A stretch of 64,000 bases of DNA from Epiperipatus broadwayi (Eukaryota > Onychophora > Udeonychophora > Euonychophora > Peripatidae), in the NCBI GenBank assembly GCA_028023455.1, contig JAQFVV010000013.1, positions 9,018,411-9,082,410 of the forward strand, in the 5' to 3' direction. Each line of letters begins with the position of its first letter. Within the stretch, counting starts at the first letter, position 1. Shown here piece by piece: positions 59,437 to 64,000 of the stretch. A program made the translations under genes and the position numbers. The notes under the pieces were generated by a model. It made no database searches and was not told the origin of the DNA. It saw only the letters and a program-made list of their open reading frames with translations.

Positions 59437-60254
59437 TGTAGTGTTTTGTAACAAATGGCAGACATGTTTGTGCACTCCAGAAAAACTAGAATGTATTCGA
59501 GAAGTTGTTTTTAGATCGCGCACTGATAACTGTGGAATTTAATTAAGGCATTGATGTAATGGCGATCGACAATTCCAAGAAATATTTGCTGATTGCAAAT
59601 ATTTCTAGATAAGAGATGTTACCTTATTGGACAGTGTATTGATTGATTGTTGCAGTTATCAGAAAGCGATAAGAAGACTGGGTAACAACTATGCAGTGTA
59701 ATATAGAGAGTAGTCGAGAGCAGTCATGCAGTAGTGAGTAGCAGACAGTAAGGAGTGCATCTACAGTAGAGTTACTGTTCAATTCCAGTAGGAGATATCT
59801 GGTGGCAGTCGCAGTGCTTACTACAAAGAGTTTGTGTACAGCTAAACTGGACTGGGGCTAAGGTATGCCCATTGTGAACTGTTTTTGTAGCAGCCAGCCT
59901 GAAAGAACATCGTGGGAATTGAACTTTAGCGAACTGTAGAAATAGACTCATTGCAGACCATTCATTGGAGAGCATCCGCTTGTATACCATTCATTGGAGA
60001 GCAGTCGGTGCAGACCATTTGTTGGAGAGCATCCATGGCAGAGCATTCGTTGCAGACCATTCGTTTGGAGAGCATCCATTGCAGAGAATACAGAGTATAT
60101 TCAGAGCCTTCATTGCAGACCATTCATTGGAGAGCATATGCAGCAGAGCATTAGTTGCAAGAGAACATTGTGGGAATTGTATATAGTTATTTGCTGACCG
60201 CACAGTCATACTTGCAGATATAACATTGGCACAGTCAGACTGGCAGATAAAACA
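59437..60254 (+). repeat. Right LTR of the non-coding LTR element
   Basis: 818 bp. It starts TGTAGTGTTTTG, right after the purine tract. Its minisatellite (about 59945-60155) is one or two units longer than in the left LTR, which explains the length difference. Open frames seen across it on both strands are minisatellite translations, not genes. Confidence 0.88.
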
Positions 60255-60422
60255 ATGGTATCACCATATTAATCATTATAATAGGATTAATGTAAATTGT
60301 TATTAATATGTATTTTAAATTTTAATATGGGTATATATTTATGACAATGATAAATCTGGTAAAATGAATATTATATTTATTCTGTTTTTTCTGCTAGTAT
60401 AATTTTTCTAGAAGTAATAATT

Positions 60423-60520
60423 TACATGTTGTATGCTGGATCTATTTAGATATCATGTGAAAGTATAAATATACATGTTATGTGCTGGATCTATTTAGAT
60501 ACCAAGGGAAAGTATTAGAT
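60423..60520. repeat. 49-bp tandem duplication
   Basis: TACATGTTGTATGCTGGATC at 60423 and TACATGTTATGTGCTGGATC at 60472 begin two adjacent copies, which continue through CTATTTAGATA and GAAAGTAT. Confidence 0.85.
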
Positions 60521-63445
60521 GCTATATGCAAAACTAATCTCTAAATTGGTATAAAGAATTTAAATGAATATTTTATGATAAGTGAAATATCTCAATCATT
60601 TATTGATGCTATATTTAATCTTCTTGATATTTTTAGTGAAAGACAAACTGAAGTTTAGAAATTATTTTTATGATAAGATGTTTTAGAAATTTCTTTGTGA
60701 TGTTGTTAAGAGATATACTGAGTGTTTATGGTAGACAGTTAGTGATTTGGGAATGTAATATTTAGGAAATCCTGTAGTACAAGGGATCTTTTGAATATGA
60801 AATGTAATCTTTTAAATATTAAGTTAAATATGGTTAACAGAGGTCTGTATTCATGGTTAGTAGTGTTTCTTTCCATAAATCAGTAAGTTCTCAGAGAGAA
60901 GCCATGATAGGAATTTAAGGTAGACACAAGAATGTTGCCTTAAGTTCTGCATCTATGCTTTCATTATTTTTTCCTGGTTATTGGAGTTATTAATCCTTCA
61001 CTTTTAATCATTATTATCATCACTGGTTCCTACATCATAATTTGTATTGTTTAAAATATTTGAAGAATAATAGCTAGACTATTAAATGCTTTGTAGAATT
61101 TGTTGAAAGGCAAGAAGAGCAAAATATATAGCAAATGATGTATAACTAGAATGTTAAAGTTTAATGGAATGATTTGATATTCCAAAAGTATTTTAAGAGA
61201 TCATGAAAGTTATCAAGTGCATATTAGAGTTATAAAAAGTATGAATGAAAGTGAAACCTAAATATGCTTAACATCATGAAATGTAAAGTGAATAAATACC
61301 ATATATTTATTATTTTAAATTATTAAAATAATTATATGTTTATTTTTACAGATAAAATAAACATAAGACCACCTAAGAGTTATTACAAAAATTATATTAT
61401 GATAAAATGTTGGAGTAAAGAATTTAAAGAATATGTTTTTTTATTTATAGTGTATAATATAAAGAAAACTGTTTAGATAATGAAAGTGAATATTTCATAG
61501 AAATATTTAGAGAAATATTTCATTATCAGAGAACATTAATTTAAGCACTTGCAATTATTTTTAAACATGTTATTGTATGAATAGTGCTAAAATGCATTAA
61601 TACTTATAAATTCAGGAAAAGATAATATGATTAACATAGAAGTGTATTTTTAATTCTATAAAAAGAATTCAAATTGTTTAAATGTAATTTAAATAGAATG
61701 CTAGAATATCTTAATAAGAGTAAGTTTTTTGAGTAATAAATGTTATTACTTCATGGTAAAAATATTTGAAATAAAAACATTATTATTATTATTATTTTAT
61801 GTAAATATTTTTGTCTGTAATGATTTTGAATAATTTAAATTTTGAAAATATTACATCTGTAAATTTTGAAATATTATAATTGTTATAATAAATTGTTAAT
61901 GTTTGTTTTAAATTAATCTAATATCTTGAGAGTTTCTTTTCTTGTTGTGTTCAAGTCATTATGAATCATTCTAACCACACACATGTATTATAAGAATTAA
62001 TTACATGTTGATACTATTGCACATGATTTATAGAAGTAAAGTATAATTATATTATGATTAGTGAAGATATTATTTATCAAATTTTAAGAAGTGTATATTG
62101 CAAATTTTTCATTGTCTGATTTGATAATTATAACAAAGCTTGATATGTTTTAATATGCCACATAGAGTATATAATTATACCTGTAATGCATAATAAAATG
62201 AAAACATCTTAAATTTCTTTAATATAATATTATTTGTAGTGATTTATAATTTAAATTTGATTTTAACTAATTAGAAAATTAGTTAAATAAGTTTTTGAAG
62301 TAAGAGTTATCGAGTATTTTATTTATTGATTATTATTGGTAATCCCTTATTAGATGTAGCTGTATCAGTTAATGTGTTAATTGTAATAATAATAGCTAAG
62401 AACCTGAAATTAAAATTAAAGTTATATTATGAATTTTATTTAAGAAATAATGTTATTTTATTAAGTGAAGAAATATAAAATATTTTAGTACTTTAATTTA
62501 ATACTAGTAATATTAATTATAGTTTATTTTATGTAGTATGTGAATCATGGGAATATTACTTATAGTGTAAAAAAACAGATAGTGGTGATATTCCTATGGC
62601 ATTGAGGGTGTCTTTTGTGGGTATATTCTTAATGTTAAATTTACCACATACCTTATTAGATACTTATGAGTCTCGTGATTTTTAATATTTAATCAAACCA
62701 TTTTTGATAGTAGATTGAGCTAGTATTTAAATTTAGCCTTTAATTACTTAGTAGTTAAAAAGTGTATTTAACTTGGAAGTTTACTAGATAGATGTATTGT
62801 TTATATTTACATGAGCTAGAAAGTTGTTATTAAAGTTTTTGAAGTAGCAACTTGTCTTGATTAGCTATGATTAAAGAGCCAGTACTTGAGCAGCCAGAGG
62901 AGTATTTTGGTAATGGTACAATATATATATATATATATGAATATTTTTAAACATAAAAAATATTAGTATTTATTTTTTGACGTAGAAATTGTGTGAATGC
63001 TATAAATTAGCCTATTAAATAATTATTATTTGCATCTTAATCATCTTGGAGTATGTTTGCTATAAGTCCTTGCTGCATATTCTAAAATCCATCTTTGAGA
63101 AAGATTTTCTTCATTTAAGTATATAACATTAGTCAAGTTTAAAAAATAGTAATAGGTGGTTAATGTATCAGTTTTCTGATGAAGATACTTACCATAGAAT
63201 GGACATTTTAAACCCCCCACTACCTATTGTCTACTACTATTTTGAATACATGATTTTTTAGTGGAATATACTAAAGATATTTCTCAAGATACCTATCATC
63301 AACAACCAGCTGTGGTTTAGAATGTATTGATGGCAAACACTTTTTTCAAGGTGATGTAATTGCAAGAAAATCCTATTTGGAAAGGTAGTATATGGTTACT
63401 TGTATTGAATTTTGAGATCAAAAAATAAATACATTTATATAAATA

Positions 63446-64000
63446 ACAAGGTTCAGCATTGCAGATAATTAAAAATGAGAAAATTTCTCTTCCCTGTGAT
63501 ATATAATATAAATTTGTGAAAGTAATATTCCAAATGAAAAATCAGGCTAGTAATAAGATTCAGTTCTCTATAATAAGCAGTCAATATTAAAAAATAAACT
63601 CTAAGCCTAGGTGGACCACCTACCTATGTTTTTAAAATATTTATTGATGGGAGAGTGCATGTCTATTTTATAGCTATAGTGCATGTGTGAAAATTTATTT
63701 CCATGTTATTTCATATGAATAAGAATTGCTATATTATTAATTATTATATGTATACCAACTAATAAGGTTCAAATATCACAGGTAATTAAAAATTAGAAAC
63801 TTTTTCCTGTGATGTATGCCCATTTAAAAAAACAGGCCAGTAATAAGATCAAATTCTCAATTTAAGAATAGTCAATAAATATTTGTTTATTTAAAAATTA
63901 TCATCTAAGCATAGATGGACCACCTATGTTTTTAAAACATTCACAGGAGAATGTCTATTTTGTAGATGTAGTGTATATGTGAAGAATAGTTTATTTCCAC
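63446..64000. repeat. Tandem repeat of about 315 bp, running off the right edge
   Basis: Unit 1 (63446-63761) and unit 2 (63762 to the end) share ordered blocks: AAGGTTCA, GGTAATTAAAAATTAGAAA-type, CCAGTAATAAGAT, AGTCAATA, GGACCACCTA, TGTTTTTAAAA, AGAATGTCTATTTT-type, GTGTATATGTGA-type and TTTATTTCCA. Identity is about three quarters by eye. More units may follow outside the window. Confidence 0.8.

Larger units (their letters stand above)
58352..60254 (+). mobile_element. Non-coding LTR retrotransposon (TRIM/LARD-like), apparently complete
   Basis: Two direct LTRs (58352-59112 and 59437-60254) flank only 324 bp of internal sequence. The right LTR starts TGTAGTG, the left TATAGTG (one change), and both end AAAACA. 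Immediately inside the left LTR is TTGGTGCAGTCG, a PBS-like sequence. Immediately before the right LTR is the purine tract GGAGTGGAGGGAGG (59423-59436). The 5-bp flanks ATAGT (58347-58351) and ATGGT (60255-60259) match at four positions, consistent with a target-site duplication. No gag or pol frame exists, so mobility would need proteins from another element. Confidence 0.9.

Noticed and set aside
59772-60209. Overlapping open frames on both strands with repeated WRA/ADH or NEWSA motifs
   Set aside because: They are translations of the LTR minisatellite. Open frames in several phases at once show a repeat, not a gene.

Overview
The window is metazoan nuclear DNA, strongly AT-rich, with GT-AG introns, APE-type LINEs, Penelope-like elements (PLEs), tRNA-derived SINEs and Ty3/gypsy remnants. 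Nothing in it is bacterial. The species cannot be named from the sequence; an invertebrate with long introns and many retroelements fits best.

The only host gene I can support is an axonemal dynein heavy chain on the minus strand, most like DNAH2 (inner-arm I1/f dynein). Three consecutive coding exons are present, in transcript order 47965-47849, 24886-24737 and 2010-1834. All three are whole-codon (phase 0) exons of 39, 50 and 59 codons with canonical splice sites. Together they encode 148 residues leading into and covering the start of the dynein C-terminal region. They are separated by two introns of almost equal size (22,726 and 22,962 bp). The upstream intron runs past the right edge and the downstream intron past the left edge.

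Everything else is intronic, and most of what can be identified is transposon. At 2.1-5.7 kb lie a PLE on the minus strand (RT and GIY-YIG pieces), a well-formed hammerhead ribozyme, foldback elements and tRNA-Gly-like SINEs. At 7.3-13.1 kb is a cluster of at least four decayed copies of a second PLE family, including a head-to-head pair, one copy split by a SINE. At 15.9-20.2 kb a third PLE family forms a head-to-head dimer, and its right-hand copy is split by an RTE-like LINE. At 25.6-28.8 kb are two gypsy remnants, and at 33.7-35.1 kb an unidentified decayed ORF. At 35.6-39.8 kb two 1.3-kb direct repeats look like LTRs. At 40.5-46.8 kb lie a LINE 3' fragment and a nearly full-length CR1-like LINE (PHD finger, coiled coil, SGNH esterase; endonuclease and RT). 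At 50-54 kb are microsatellites and a third-family PLE fragment. At 57.1 kb is a SINE with a perfect target-site duplication, at 58.35-60.25 kb a non-coding LTR retrotransposon with PBS-like and PPT signals, and at 63.4 kb to the end a tandem repeat.

No transposon ORF seen here is intact. The main points of interest are the hammerhead ribozyme, the nested and inverted PLE architecture, a tRNA-like segment in the third PLE family's 3' tail, and the compact LTR element with minisatellite LTRs.
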